A stretch of 38,576 bases of DNA, from assembly GCA_029550965.1 (NCBI GenBank), contig JAKPGJ010000018.1, positions 1 to 38,576 on the forward strand. Reading direction: 5' to 3'. The first letter of the stretch is position 1. Each line of letters opens with the position of its first letter. Shown here piece by piece: positions 8,020 through 15,790 of the stretch. The notes under the pieces were generated by a model that was given only the letters and a program-made list of their open reading frames with translations, searched no databases and was not told the DNA's origin. The DNA is from Bacillota bacterium. GTDB taxonomy: Bacteria > Bacillota > Clostridia > Oscillospirales > CAG-382. The translations under genes were made by a program, and so were the position numbers.

Positions 8020-10590
8020 ATGAACAAGTTACTGAAAACTGTAATCTCCGCCGCATTAGCGGTAGCGCTTTTCGTCCCGTTTTTCGCTGTTTTCTCGGCG
8101 GACGCGGCAACCGTCGAACCGGTCAAGCTCAGCGGAATCAACATTGAGCGCAAGTTCAACTACCTGGTCGTATATACCGACGAGTTCGGTTCCGGTTCGA
8201 CCCAGACCGACGACAACGGGATTGAGGCCGTGGTCAACAGCGAAGGCAGGGTTATCTCTGTCGGCGGAAACAACAACAATATTCCAAAAGGCGGTTTTGT
8301 CATTTCCGGCTCAAGCACCAAAAAGACCTATATCGAAAAGAACATCAAGGTCGGATACGTCGTTTATCTGGACAAGGACGCGCCCGCCATTACCGTTGTT
8401 CCAGACGATTACAACCCGTTCTACGCAAAAACCATCGAGTTTACCTCCATCAACACCACGCGTTTTGAGAACTACCTTGTCATCTATGACGGAAAAGACG
8501 GCAGAAAGACCACCGGCACGAACCAGTGGGGCTTTGAAGTTGCCGTCGATAAAAACGGATTTATCATCGCCGTCGGCGGCAACAACTTAGAGATTCCCGA
8601 GGGCGGATTTGTGCTCAGCGCCATCGGCACCAAGAAAAACGCGCTCTCCGAGATCGCGCGGCTCGGACTTTCGGCTGCCTATGATACCGAAACCAAGATC
8701 GTCACCATTTCATACAGCAAGGAAAACGCCGTCGAAGCGCCGCGGCTTATCCTTGAAAACTGGAAGAACGAATACAACATAGCAAAAAAGACTTACAGGA
8801 ATATCAATTACGGCGCGGTCGAGGATTTGATGCAGGACCTCGAAAAGTACTTCAATCTGATAAAAGAAGCGGTCGATAAAGACGATATGCTCGCATATAC
8901 CATCGCGCAGAGCAATTTTGACAAAACGTCAATAAAACTGAAAACCCAGCTTACCGAAAGCCCCGCGGTTGAGGGCAGAGCGATATGGATCCGCCCGACC
9001 CAGACGACCATGGAGGAAGTAAAGAAGGTTATCCGGGAAATATACGAAAACGGATTTAACATCGTCTGCATCGAAGGGCTTTTCAACAACACCGTCATTA
9101 TGAAACTGCCCGAGGGCAACTACCTTGAGCAGAATCCGACGTTTAAAAACTTCGACGTGCTCGCCGCTTACATAGAAGAATGTCACAAACACGGCATGGA
9201 ATTACACCTGTGGATGCCGGTTTTCCGCGTCGCGCACGACGGCAGCAATTATCCCGATCTCGGCTTGCATAAGAAGAAGCCGGAATGGGTCAATATCTCC
9301 AACACCGGCATTAACTATGTTTCCAACGAGTACGGCAGAGGCTACTTCCTGAACCCTGCTCTGCCCGAAGTGCATGAGTACCTGCTCTCGGTTTACAAAT
9401 ATATCCTCGAAAACTACTCGATTGACGGATTCCAGCTGGACTATATCCGCTACCCCGATACGGTGAACGGCGTTGACTACGGATATGACGAATACACGCG
9501 GAATCTGTTCAAAGAGCAGCACAACGTCGATCCGATCACGCTTTCGCAGTCGGACGCGCTGTGGAAGACCTGGTACGAGTTCAGAGCCCAGTTCGTAACC
9601 GATTTCGTGCTGAAAGTAAAAGACCTGATCGAAGAAATACGCCCGGATATCTACCTCTCCTGCGACGTCGTGCCTTCCTTTGACGAATCGCTGCAGCGCA
9701 CGAAGCAGGACACGAAGAAATGGCTGACCAACGCGTACGTCGATATGGTGTTCCCGATGGCGTACGGAAACACCGACAGCGTAAACAAATGGTCGAAAAA
9801 CACCGTAGCGCTGGCGGGCGACAAGGTTTTCGCCTATATCGGCCTGAGCGATTACGGCGCGGACACGCTGTTTGACGAAATCGTCATTTCCCGTCAGAAC
9901 GGCGCCGACGGCATCGCGTTCTTCGCGTACGCGCAGTACAAGGACGGCGGCTACGAATCCATCCCGCAGACCATTTTCGCGGCCCGCGCGGTTTCGCCGA
10001 GCTACAACGGCAAAAAAGCATTGACCGCGCAGCTGAAGTTTATGAAGAGCCGCATTAAGAACGTCATCCTGCCCTCCAAAGCGGACGGCGCGGATGCGCT
10101 GGACGCGCTATGCGCCGACATTGACAACCTTATCGCGAGGCTGGAAAGCGCCGGTATCACCGCCTGCAGGCAGGACGTCGAAAAGCTGGTCGGCGATTTC
10201 AACGCGGTTTTAGGCGAGAAAGTTACGGATGAGAATCTGAAAAAAGCGGTTCAGGGCGATCTGCGGCTTGTAACAAAGATAACGCTTTTGTCAAAGGACG
10301 ACGAAAAAGCGGAATACTACAAGGACCACCCGCTGCCCGAGCCGTACGAGCTTTCGGACGTTACGCCGGAACCGAACAACAGCGCCCCCTCCGGCAGCGA
10401 ATCTGAGAGCAGGCTGAGCACCGCCGAAAAGGTGATTCGCGGCATCGCCATCGGCTTGATCGTAATCTCGATCGCCGGACTTCCGCTCTACTTTGCGCTC
10501 GAAAACAGAAGAAAGAAAATAGCGGCTTCGTTCGAAAAACCGGCGGAAAAGTCAGACGAAGAACAAAAAGACGATTCTGAAAAAGAATAA
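8020..10590 (+). CDS. Secreted GHL10/YngK-type family 10-like glycosyl hydrolase with duplicated N-terminal domain
   Basis: 856 residues. A signal peptide (1-30) ends near SADAATV. Two related domains of about 85 residues follow (about 40-125 and 142-230); both carry a NYLVxY segment, VGGNN-x-IP-GGFV and a TKK segment. A helical linker precedes the GHL10 TIM barrel (about 318-650), with AIWIRPTQTTMEEVKKVI at its start, the acidic strand end DGFQLDYIRYPD near 478, and VDMVFPMAYGN late in the barrel. A helical C-terminal region, a Pro/Ser/Glu-rich linker and one membrane segment (about 808-830) with a charged tail anchor it outside the cell. The family acts on surface or dietary polysaccharides, but the substrate is not established. 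The gene is monocistronic with its own promoter and terminator. Confidence 0.88.
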   Translation: MNKLLKTVISAALAVALFVPFFAVFSADAATVEPVKLSGINIERKFNYLVVYTDEFGSGSTQTDDNGIEAVVNSEGRVISVGGNNNNIPKGGFVISGSSTKKTYIEKNIKVGYVVYLDKDAPAITVVPDDYNPFYAKTIEFTSINTTRFENYLVIYDGKDGRKTTGTNQWGFEVAVDKNGFIIAVGGNNLEIPEGGFVLSAIGTKKNALSEIARLGLSAAYDTETKIVTISYSKENAVEAPRLILENWKNEYNIAKKTYRNINYGAVEDLMQDLEKYFNLIKEAVDKDDMLAYTIAQSNFDKTSIKLKTQLTESPAVEGRAIWIRPTQTTMEEVKKVIREIYENGFNIVCIEGLFNNTVIMKLPEGNYLEQNPTFKNFDVLAAYIEECHKHGMELHLWMPVFRVAHDGSNYPDLGLHKKKPEWVNISNTGINYVSNEYGRGYFLNPALPEVHEYLLSVYKYILENYSIDGFQLDYIRYPDTVNGVDYGYDEYTRNLFKEQHNVDPITLSQSDALWKTWYEFRAQFVTDFVLKVKDLIEEIRPDIYLSCDVVPSFDESLQRTKQDTKKWLTNAYVDMVFPMAYGNTDSVNKWSKNTVALAGDKVFAYIGLSDYGADTLFDEIVISRQNGADGIAFFAYAQYKDGGYESIPQTIFAARAVSPSYNGKKALTAQLKFMKSRIKNVILPSKADGADALDALCADIDNLIARLESAGITACRQDVEKLVGDFNAVLGEKVTDENLKKAVQGDLRLVTKITLLSKDDEKAEYYKDHPLPEPYELSDVTPEPNNSAPSGSESESRLSTAEKVIRGIAIGLIVISIAGLPLYFALENRRKKIAASFEKPAEKSDEEQKDDSEKE

Positions 10591-10603
10591 AATAAAAAAA
10601 CAC

Positions 10604-10627
10604 GGCGGAGTTTTATATAACTCCGCC
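10604..10627. terminator. Terminator between GHL10 gene and PQ-loop gene
   Basis: GGCGGAGTT and AACTCCGCC pair around TTATAT, followed by TTTTC on the plus strand. A-rich sequence on the left side lets it work in both directions for the two convergent genes. Confidence 0.85.
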
Positions 10628-10633
10628 TTTTCT

Positions 10634-10927
10634 TTATTCTTTCTGTTTTTCCGCGAGCTTGTCCAAACGCAGGTTTCTGAAATAGACGATCAGATCGACG
10701 GACACAACGCAGAAGTTCAGTATGTAAAAGAACACAACATAATTGACGTTGCCGGCTAAGAACTTGGACGCGATCCCCATCGCGTAGCCGAACAGGATTA
10801 ACAGCAAAAACCAAAGGCTCTTGCCCTTTGCGGTTCTCGCCCGAATGGATTTTAAAATCGACAGCGGCCATGACAGTCCGAACGAAACCACCATAATCGC
10901 TTCAAAAACATACGCTAACTCTTTCAC
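10634..10927 (-). CDS. Small three-helix membrane protein, PQ-loop/SemiSWEET-like
   Basis: 97 residues with three hydrophobic segments (about 5-24, 37-58, 64-84). The first loop, GLSWPLSILKSIRARTAKGKS, fits the PQ-loop pattern of a proline in helix 1 followed by a basic R/K-rich turn and GKS. This arrangement is seen in SemiSWEET-type sugar transporters, which act as homodimers, but many PQ-loop proteins have no proven substrate. The start is GTG at 10927 with AAGAGG upstream. The C-terminal tail is charged and cytoplasmic. It lies between the GHL10 gene and the heptamer array, about 80 bases from the latter, with no obvious operon partner. Confidence 0.75.
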   Translation of the reverse strand: MKELAYVFEAIMVVSFGLSWPLSILKSIRARTAKGKSLWFLLLILFGYAMGIASKFLAGNVNYVVFFYILNFCVVSVDLIVYFRNLRLDKLAEKQKE

Positions 10928-11008
10928 AAAAATACCTCTTATTTTACAGAATACTGAATATATCGAAAAGGGCAGTTCGTTCCTTCCATGTCAATCCGGC
11001 ATAAACCG

Positions 11009-11134
11009 CCCTCATCTCCTACCTCTCATCTCTTATCTCTTACTTCTCATCTCTTATCTCTTACTTCTTATCTCTTATCTCTTATCTCTTACTTCTTACT
11101 TCTTACCTCTTACTTCTTATCCCTTACCTCTTAC
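11009..11134. repeat. Array of 18 degenerate heptamers (YTCTTAY on the plus strand)
   Basis: Reading from 11009, the sequence splits without slippage into 18 units of 7 bases, most of them CTCTTAT, CTCTTAC, TTCTTAC or TTCTTAT. The first three (CCCTCAT, CTCCTAC, CTCTCAT) and one near the end (CCCTTAC) are more diverged. One strand is almost purely pyrimidine apart from a single A in each unit. The left 108 bases are intergenic; the right end runs into the 3' end of the dehydrogenase gene and provides its last residues and stop codon. Short heptamer arrays of this kind are best known from cyanobacteria (STRR sequences). Confidence 0.9.
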
Positions 11135-12094
11135 TTCCAAAACCACCCTGTTTATCCCCTTTCCGGTACGAACAAAGCTCTCAAGGTTTTCTTCCAAAAT
11201 CTTCAAAAGGCGTTTTCTTGCCGCGACCGATGTCCAGGCGGCGTGCGGCGTGATGATGCAGTTTTTCGCTTTCAGAAGCGGGTTGTCCGGTCTGGCCGGT
11301 TCTGCGGCGAGCACGTCCAATCCGGCGCCGGCAAGTTTTCCGCTGTTCAGCGCGTCGGCGACATCCTGCTCGTTGAGGATTGCACCCCTTGCGGTATTAA
11401 TGAGGAACGCGCCGTCCTTCATTCTGCCGATAAACGCTTTGTCCACCATGCCCCTGGTACCCTCGTTGAGCGGACAGTGCAGCGAAACAACGTCGCTTTT
11501 GCCGAGCAGTTCGTCGAGCGGCAGAAAGGTCACGCCGTTATCGCTACCGGACGTGCGCGTGCGCGTGGTGGCGATCACGTTCATGCCGAACGCCTGCGCC
11601 ATCGCGCCCACCCTTTTTCCGATCGCGCCGAAGCCGATGATGCCCAGCGTTTTGCCGGAAAGTTCAATAAACCGTACGTTTTCGTAATGGAAGTTGGGCA
11701 CTCCGGTCCATTTTCCCATCTTGACGATTTCCGTAAAGCCTTTGATATCGGTCACAAGGTTCAAAAGCAGCGCGAACGCGAACTGCGCGACCGAATCGCT
11801 CGAGTAGCCCGGCACATTGCAGACCTCGACGCCGTGTCTTTTGCACGCGGCAAGGTCGATCATGTCGTATCCGGTGCCGAGCGCGCTGACATACCGGATT
11901 TTTGGGCATTTACAGAGCAATTCTTCGGTAATTTCCGTCCTGTTCGTAAAAACCGCTTCCGCGTCGGCGCAGCGCTCCGCGGCAAGCTCGGGCGGCGTTT
12001 TATCGTAAACGGCCGCTTCGCCGTATTTGCTCAGAAAATCCCAGCTCAAATCGCCGGGGTTTACGGCAAAGCCGTCCAAAACCGTTATTTTCAT
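11117..12094 (-). CDS. D-isomer-specific 2-hydroxyacid dehydrogenase (hydroxypyruvate/glycerate type)
   Basis: 325 residues. It reduces a 2-keto acid to the D-hydroxy acid with NAD(P)H in the cytoplasm. The substrate domain comes first. The nucleotide fold has GIIGFGAIGKRVG near 147. The catalytic Arg is in NTARGAILNE, Glu in LAAEPARPDNPL and His in TPHAAWTS. The sequence pattern (GYDMIDL, NVPGYSSDSVAQ) is that of hydroxypyruvate reductase/glycerate dehydrogenase-like members, but substrate cannot be fixed. The start ATG at 12094 has GAGGTG upstream. The last codons (EVRGKG and stop) are encoded by the heptamer array, so the original C-terminus may have been replaced or extended. The gene stands alone. 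Confidence 0.9.
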   Translation of the reverse strand: MKITVLDGFAVNPGDLSWDFLSKYGEAAVYDKTPPELAAERCADAEAVFTNRTEITEELLCKCPKIRYVSALGTGYDMIDLAACKRHGVEVCNVPGYSSDSVAQFAFALLLNLVTDIKGFTEIVKMGKWTGVPNFHYENVRFIELSGKTLGIIGFGAIGKRVGAMAQAFGMNVIATTRTRTSGSDNGVTFLPLDELLGKSDVVSLHCPLNEGTRGMVDKAFIGRMKDGAFLINTARGAILNEQDVADALNSGKLAGAGLDVLAAEPARPDNPLLKAKNCIITPHAAWTSVAARKRLLKILEENLESFVRTGKGINRVVLEVRGKG

Positions 12095-12231
12095 CGTATC
12101 ACCTCGCGATTATTATGAATAATACCATTTCGCAACCGCCCTGTCAAGGAACAGATTATATAAATTCATCGGAAATATGACTTAAAAAAGGGCAGATTTG
12201 CTAATCTAAGCACAAAATCTAATAGAATCAA

Positions 12232-12259
12232 GAAAAAGCCTGCCGGCTTCCCGACAGAC
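12232..12259 (-). terminator. Terminator of the frdX-hcp-cupin operon
   Basis: On the minus strand GTCTGTCGG, loop GAAG, CCGGCAGGC, then TTTTTC. Pairing needs two G-U pairs and works only in this direction, 25 bases after the cupin stop. The rest of the gap 12095-12283 is AT-rich with nothing recognisable. Confidence 0.8.
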
Positions 12260-12283
12260 TTTTTCATATGGATTGGCAGAACT

Positions 12284-12619
12284 TTATGACGGAAATACAA
12301 CCGTTAGCAGCATTTTAAAGGGTTCCGGCGCTTCGAGCGCGTGCGGAATCCCGGCCGGCATCACGATCGATTGCCCTTTGATCAGGCGGTGTTTGGTTTC
12401 GCCGATCGTGATATCCGCAGTGCCGTCCAAAATGCAGACCAGCGCATCGCCGGTTGACTTATGAGCGCTGATTTCCTCGCCTTTGTCAAAGGAAAACAGC
12501 GTAATGCTTACCGCTTTGTTCTGCGCCAGCGTTCTGCTGACAACCTGCCCCGGCTGGTACGCGACCAGGTCGGATAAGTTCAGCACGGTTTCGGGTTCGA
12601 TGTTTTTCATAATTTTCAT
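12284..12619 (-). CDS. Small cupin-domain protein in the hcp operon
   Basis: A 111-residue single cupin barrel. Cupin motif 1 is in FDKGEEISAHKSTGDALVCILDG, with metal-binding candidates E and H. Motif 2 is in KGQSIVMPAGIPHALEA, with a conserved P-x-x-x-P-H. The start is ATG at 12619 with GGAAGGGG upstream, 23 bases after the hcp stop, so it is the last gene of the frdX-hcp operon. Similar cupins sit beside hcp in other Clostridia as far as I recall. The function is unknown; a metal-binding accessory or small-molecule sensor in the nitrosative-stress response is plausible. The fold is clear, the job is not. Confidence 0.85.
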   Translation of the reverse strand: MKIMKNIEPETVLNLSDLVAYQPGQVVSRTLAQNKAVSITLFSFDKGEEISAHKSTGDALVCILDGTADITIGETKHRLIKGQSIVMPAGIPHALEAPEPFKMLLTVVFPS

Positions 12620-12642
12620 GACGTTAATCCCCTTCCATTAAA

Positions 12643-14235
12643 TTAGCCGAGTATGCTTTTCAGGTCCTCCTGCGGCGTTGTGATCGGCTTTATATTATAA
12701 TTTTCCACAAGGAATTTCAAGATATTCGGCGAAAAAAAAGCAGGAAGCGACGGACCCAGCAGGATGTTTTTAATTCCCAAATGCAGAAGCGTCAGCAGGA
12801 TTGCGACCGCTTTCTGCTCGTACCACGAGAGCACCAGCGTCAGCGGCAGTTCGTTGACGCCGCAGCCGAACGCTTCGGCGAGGGCGACCGCTACCCGGAT
12901 CGCGCTGTACGCGTCGTTGCACTGCCCCATGTCCATCAGGCGCGGCAGTCCGGCGACCGTTCCTAAATCAAGGTCGTTAAAGCGGTATTTTCCGCACGCG
13001 AGCGTCAGTACGACCGTGTCGGGCGGCGTCTGCTTTACGAACTCGGTGTAGTAGTTGCGGCCCGGCTTCGCGCCGTCGCAGCCGCCGATCAGGAAGAAGT
13101 GCCTGATTTTTCCTTCCTTGACCGCGTTAATGACCGCGTCGGCTACCGAAAGCACCGTGCCGTGACCAAAGCCGGTTGTCACCTTGGTTCCGCCGTTAAT
13201 GCCGGTGAACGTCATATCGGTTTCATAGCCGCCAAGCTCCAGCGCTTTCCTTATAACCCGCGTAAAGTCCTTGTCCTCGCCGATATGCACCAGTTCCGGA
13301 TAGGCGACGACCTCGGTCGTGAACACGCGGTCCGCGTAGCTTTCCTTGACAGGCATCAGGCAGTTTGTCGTAAACAGCACCGGCGCGGGAATGTTTGCGA
13401 ACTCCTTCTGCTGGTTCTGCCATGCCGTGCCGAAGTTGCCTTTGAGGTGCTTGTAGGCCTTCAGCTTCGGATAAGCGTGCGCAGGCAGCATCTCGCCGTG
13501 CGTGTAAACATTGATTCCTTTGCCCTCTGTCTGCTCGAGCAGCAGTTTGAGGTCTCTTAAATCATGCCCGCTGATAACGATAAACGGGCCTTTTTCCACC
13601 GTCAGCGGAACCTCGGTCGGCACAGGCGTTCCGAAGGTCTCGGTGTTCGCTTTGTCGAGCAGTTCCATGCACTTCAGGTTCTTCTCGCCCACCTCAAGGG
13701 CAATCGGCAGCAACTGTTCTACCGTCCAATCCTCGCCGACCGCGAACAGCCCTTTATAGAAGAAATTGTTTACTTCATCGTCGGCATAGCCGAGCATCAA
13801 AGCGTGGTAAGCGTAAGCCGACATTCCGCGCAGGCCGAACAGAATCAGCGTTTTCAAGGCGCGGACGTCCTCGTTTTCCGCCCACAGCTTTTCCATGTCG
13901 TAATCGTCGTTCTTCACGCAGCGCGCAGAGCAGGCGCAGCAGCCCGGCGCAAGCGCGTTTTTCTCGCGTTCTACCTCCGCGATCCGCTCCTGTATGGCCT
14001 TTTCGTCGAAGTTTACGTTTGTTACGGTCGTGAACAAACCCTTAATCACCGCCGCGTGCGTGCGCTCGGTCGGAACGCCGCCGGACGCCGCGCGCGCAAG
14101 GCCGATCAAAGCGCCGGTCAGTTTGTCCTGCAGATTTGCCGTGGCGGCCGTCTTGCCGCATACGCCGGCTTTGCCAGTGCAGCCCGTACCTTTCGCGGTC
14201 TGCTCGCATTGGAAACAAAACATTTCTTGTGTCAT
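12643..14235 (-). CDS. hcp: Hydroxylamine reductase / hybrid-cluster protein
   Basis: A 530-residue Hcp. It was first assayed as a hydroxylamine reductase and is now known as a high-affinity NO reductase in enteric bacteria; it is cytoplasmic. The N-terminal [4Fe-4S] cysteines are in CFQCEQTAKGTGCTGKAGVC (C-x2-C-x8-C-x6-C). Hybrid-cluster ligands are recognisable: His in VISGHDLRDL, Cys in TNCLMPVKES, Cys in LIGGCDGAKPGR, Cys in LTLACGKYRFN, and Glu/Lys in LSWYEQKAVAIL. The start ATG at 14235 has GGAGG upstream, 30 bases after frdX. Electrons probably come from the FrdX ferredoxin encoded just before it. The length is typical and the gene intact. Confidence 0.96.
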   Translation of the reverse strand: MTQEMFCFQCEQTAKGTGCTGKAGVCGKTAATANLQDKLTGALIGLARAASGGVPTERTHAAVIKGLFTTVTNVNFDEKAIQERIAEVEREKNALAPGCCACSARCVKNDDYDMEKLWAENEDVRALKTLILFGLRGMSAYAYHALMLGYADDEVNNFFYKGLFAVGEDWTVEQLLPIALEVGEKNLKCMELLDKANTETFGTPVPTEVPLTVEKGPFIVISGHDLRDLKLLLEQTEGKGINVYTHGEMLPAHAYPKLKAYKHLKGNFGTAWQNQQKEFANIPAPVLFTTNCLMPVKESYADRVFTTEVVAYPELVHIGEDKDFTRVIRKALELGGYETDMTFTGINGGTKVTTGFGHGTVLSVADAVINAVKEGKIRHFFLIGGCDGAKPGRNYYTEFVKQTPPDTVVLTLACGKYRFNDLDLGTVAGLPRLMDMGQCNDAYSAIRVAVALAEAFGCGVNELPLTLVLSWYEQKAVAILLTLLHLGIKNILLGPSLPAFFSPNILKFLVENYNIKPITTPQEDLKSILG

Positions 14236-14265
14236 CTTGCGTATATTCCTCCAGATTTATAAAAT

Positions 14266-14967
14266 TTAATCCAATATTCTTCCGTCCGTCGAAACGACAA
14301 CGACCTGCCAGGGAATGAACTTGCCGCTGTTCATCAGCGCGGTTTTCGCCGCCCGCTCGATGCCGCCGCAGCAGGGCACTTCCATGCGGACAATCGTAAC
14401 GCTTCGGATATTGTTGTTTTTGATAATTGCCGTCAGCTTCTCGGTATAGTCCCCTTCGTCCAGCTTCGGGCAGCCGATCAGCACGATTCTGTTCTTGATA
14501 AACCGGTTGTGAAAATCCCCGAACGCGTACGCGGTGCAGTCCGCCGCGATCAGCAGGTCGGCGTTGTCGAAATAGGGCGCGTTGTACTGAACCAGCTTAA
14601 TCTGAACCGGCCACTGCGACAGCCTGCTCTTGACCGATACCGGTTCCGCATATGCGACGTTCTCAGCGTCGGTCCGGCTGATTCTTCTGGACTGCGACCC
14701 CGGGCAGCCGAAGTGCAGGGGCTGTTTTTCAGCCGTTTTCTTTGCGTTTACCGCCGCTTCGTCGAACGGCGCCGCTTCGCGCTCGATAAACGTAATCGCG
14801 CCTGTCGGGCATGCCGGCAGGCAGTTGCCCAAACCGTCGCAGTAATCGTCGCGCAGCAGCTTCGCTTTTCCGTCCACGAGGCCGATCGCGCCTTCGTGGC
14901 AGGCGTCGACGCACGCGCCGCAGCCGTTGCATTTTTCCTCATCTATTTGTATAATTCTTCTGACCAT
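14266..14967 (-). CDS. Ferredoxin-type 4Fe-4S protein, FrdX-like electron donor to Hcp
   Basis: 233 residues. The N-terminal 60 carry two iron-sulfur motifs: CNGCGACVDACHEG (complete), and CDGLGNCLPACPTG, where the usual CxxCxxC spacing is altered, as is common in this family. The remaining part has GCPGSQ and a later GCPKLDEGDYTEKL...MEVPCCGG segment, a conserved cysteine-containing domain of unknown reaction. Proteins of this form (frdX) are the usual partners of hcp in anaerobes under HcpR control. The start is ATG at 14967 with AAAGGA upstream. It is the first gene of the operon, divergent from the regulator. Confidence 0.85.
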   Translation of the reverse strand: MVRRIIQIDEEKCNGCGACVDACHEGAIGLVDGKAKLLRDDYCDGLGNCLPACPTGAITFIEREAAPFDEAAVNAKKTAEKQPLHFGCPGSQSRRISRTDAENVAYAEPVSVKSRLSQWPVQIKLVQYNAPYFDNADLLIAADCTAYAFGDFHNRFIKNRIVLIGCPKLDEGDYTEKLTAIIKNNNIRSVTIVRMEVPCCGGIERAAKTALMNSGKFIPWQVVVVSTDGRILD

Positions 14968-14991
14968 GATGCATTTCCTTTCATTTCTTAC

Positions 14992-15020
14992 TTGATTTTA
15001 CGGCGCTATTGTACTATAAT
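14992..15020 (+). promoter_or_regulatory. Sigma-A-type promoter of the HcpR-like regulator gene
   Basis: TTGATT (14992-14997), 17-base spacer, TATAAT (15015-15020). Predicted transcription start is near 15027, just before the palindrome at 15035, so binding there would repress this promoter. Confidence 0.7.
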
Positions 15021-15036
15021 GGCGCATAGATGTATG
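15008..15036 (-). promoter_or_regulatory. Candidate activator-dependent promoter of frdX-hcp
   Basis: On the minus strand TACAAT (15013-15008) with a poor -35 CATACA (15036-15031), spacing 17. The predicted start is about 15001, 34 bases before the frdX ATG. A weak -35 together with an operator centred 41.5 bases upstream is the arrangement expected of class II Crp/Fnr activation. Confidence 0.6.
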
Positions 15037-15050
15037 TTGTTTTTACAACA
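15035..15050. promoter_or_regulatory. 16-bp palindrome, candidate HcpR operator
   Basis: TGTTGT-TTTT-ACAACA is perfectly symmetrical and has the TGxxx-N6-xxxCA layout and length of Crp/Fnr-family sites. It lies between the divergent frdX-hcp operon and the regulator gene. Which protein binds is inference from position. Confidence 0.65.
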
Positions 15051-15084
15051 AAACAAAAAATTTTGGGAAAAAGTTTGGTCGATT

Positions 15085-15744
15085 ATGGAAAACATCAGCA
15101 AAATACTCAAAAACACCGGGCTGTTCGCCGGAATCGAGGAAGAAAACATAGACAGGCTTCTGGGCTGTCTTTCCGCAAGGGCGGCCGAGTTTAAAAAAGA
15201 CGTCTATATCATGTCGATGGGCGAAAAACCGTCCGACGTCGGCATCGTCCTGAGCGGAAGCGTGAACATCATCAGCGAGGATTACTGGGGAAACCGCACG
15301 ATTATCGCGAAAGCGACCGCCGGCGAGCTGTTCGCCGAGGCTTTTTCCTGCGCGGACGTAAAAAAACTCCCCGTCAGCGTCGTATCGGCTGAAAAAACAA
15401 GCGTTTTGCTTATTGATTACAAAAAGATCATTACCACCTGCACCTCCGCCTGCGTCTTTCATACTTCGCTGATTCGCAATATGCTGCAGATTCTTGCGAA
15501 CAAAAGCATCTACCTGATGAAGAAAATCGAGCATACCGCCCGCCGCACCACGCGCGAAAAACTGCTTTCGTATTTATCCGACCAGGCGATTGCGGCGGAG
15601 AGCAGTTCGTTTGACATTCCATTCAACCGGCAGGAGCTTGCCGATTACCTCTGCGTTGACCGCAGCGCGATGTCGAACGAGTTGAGCAAGCTGCGGGACG
15701 AAGGGATTTTGGAGTTCAAAAAGAATCATTTCGTGCTGAAATAA
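15085..15744 (+). CDS. hcpR: Crp/Fnr-family transcriptional regulator, HcpR-like
   Basis: 219 residues from ATG at 15085 (MENISKILKNTGLF). A cyclic-nucleotide-binding-type sensor barrel occupies about residues 1-120, a dimerisation helix follows (about 125-150), then an HTH_Crp domain (IPFNRQELADYLCVDRSAMSNELSKLRDEG) with the recognition helix in RSAMSNEL. The frame is open upstream, but the sensor start is standard, so earlier starts (for example ATG at 15022) are less likely. The upstream Shine-Dalgarno (GGGAAAAAG) is weak and distant. HcpR regulators sense NO or nitrosative stress, through heme in some species, and control hcp and frdX; the divergent placement here fits. The sensing ligand cannot be read from sequence. 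Confidence 0.85.
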   Translation: MENISKILKNTGLFAGIEEENIDRLLGCLSARAAEFKKDVYIMSMGEKPSDVGIVLSGSVNIISEDYWGNRTIIAKATAGELFAEAFSCADVKKLPVSVVSAEKTSVLLIDYKKIITTCTSACVFHTSLIRNMLQILANKSIYLMKKIEHTARRTTREKLLSYLSDQAIAAESSSFDIPFNRQELADYLCVDRSAMSNELSKLRDEGILEFKKNHFVLK

Positions 15745-15750
15745 TAAAAA

Positions 15751-15774
15751 GGTGAGAAGCGAACGCTTCTCACC
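15751..15774. terminator. Bidirectional terminator between hcpR and the giant surface protein gene
   Basis: GGTGAGAAGCG and CGCTTCTCACC pair around AA, with T-rich sequence to the right and A-rich to the left, between two convergent genes. Confidence 0.85.
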
Positions 15775-15790
15775 TGTTTTTATGCTTTTA

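Noticed and set aside
11009..11134. Heptamer array as a CRISPR array
   Set aside because: Units are contiguous 7-mers without spacers, and no cas gene is present anywhere in the window.
10821..12118. Long plus-strand frames opposite the dehydrogenase gene and through the heptamer array
   Set aside because: They are antisense to a well-supported gene, and their N-terminal parts are translated repeat DNA (LLSLTSYLL-type).
14509..15084. Extension of the HcpR frame far upstream
   Set aside because: It is open by chance across the antisense of frdX and the promoter region; the Crp/Fnr sensor domain begins at 15085.
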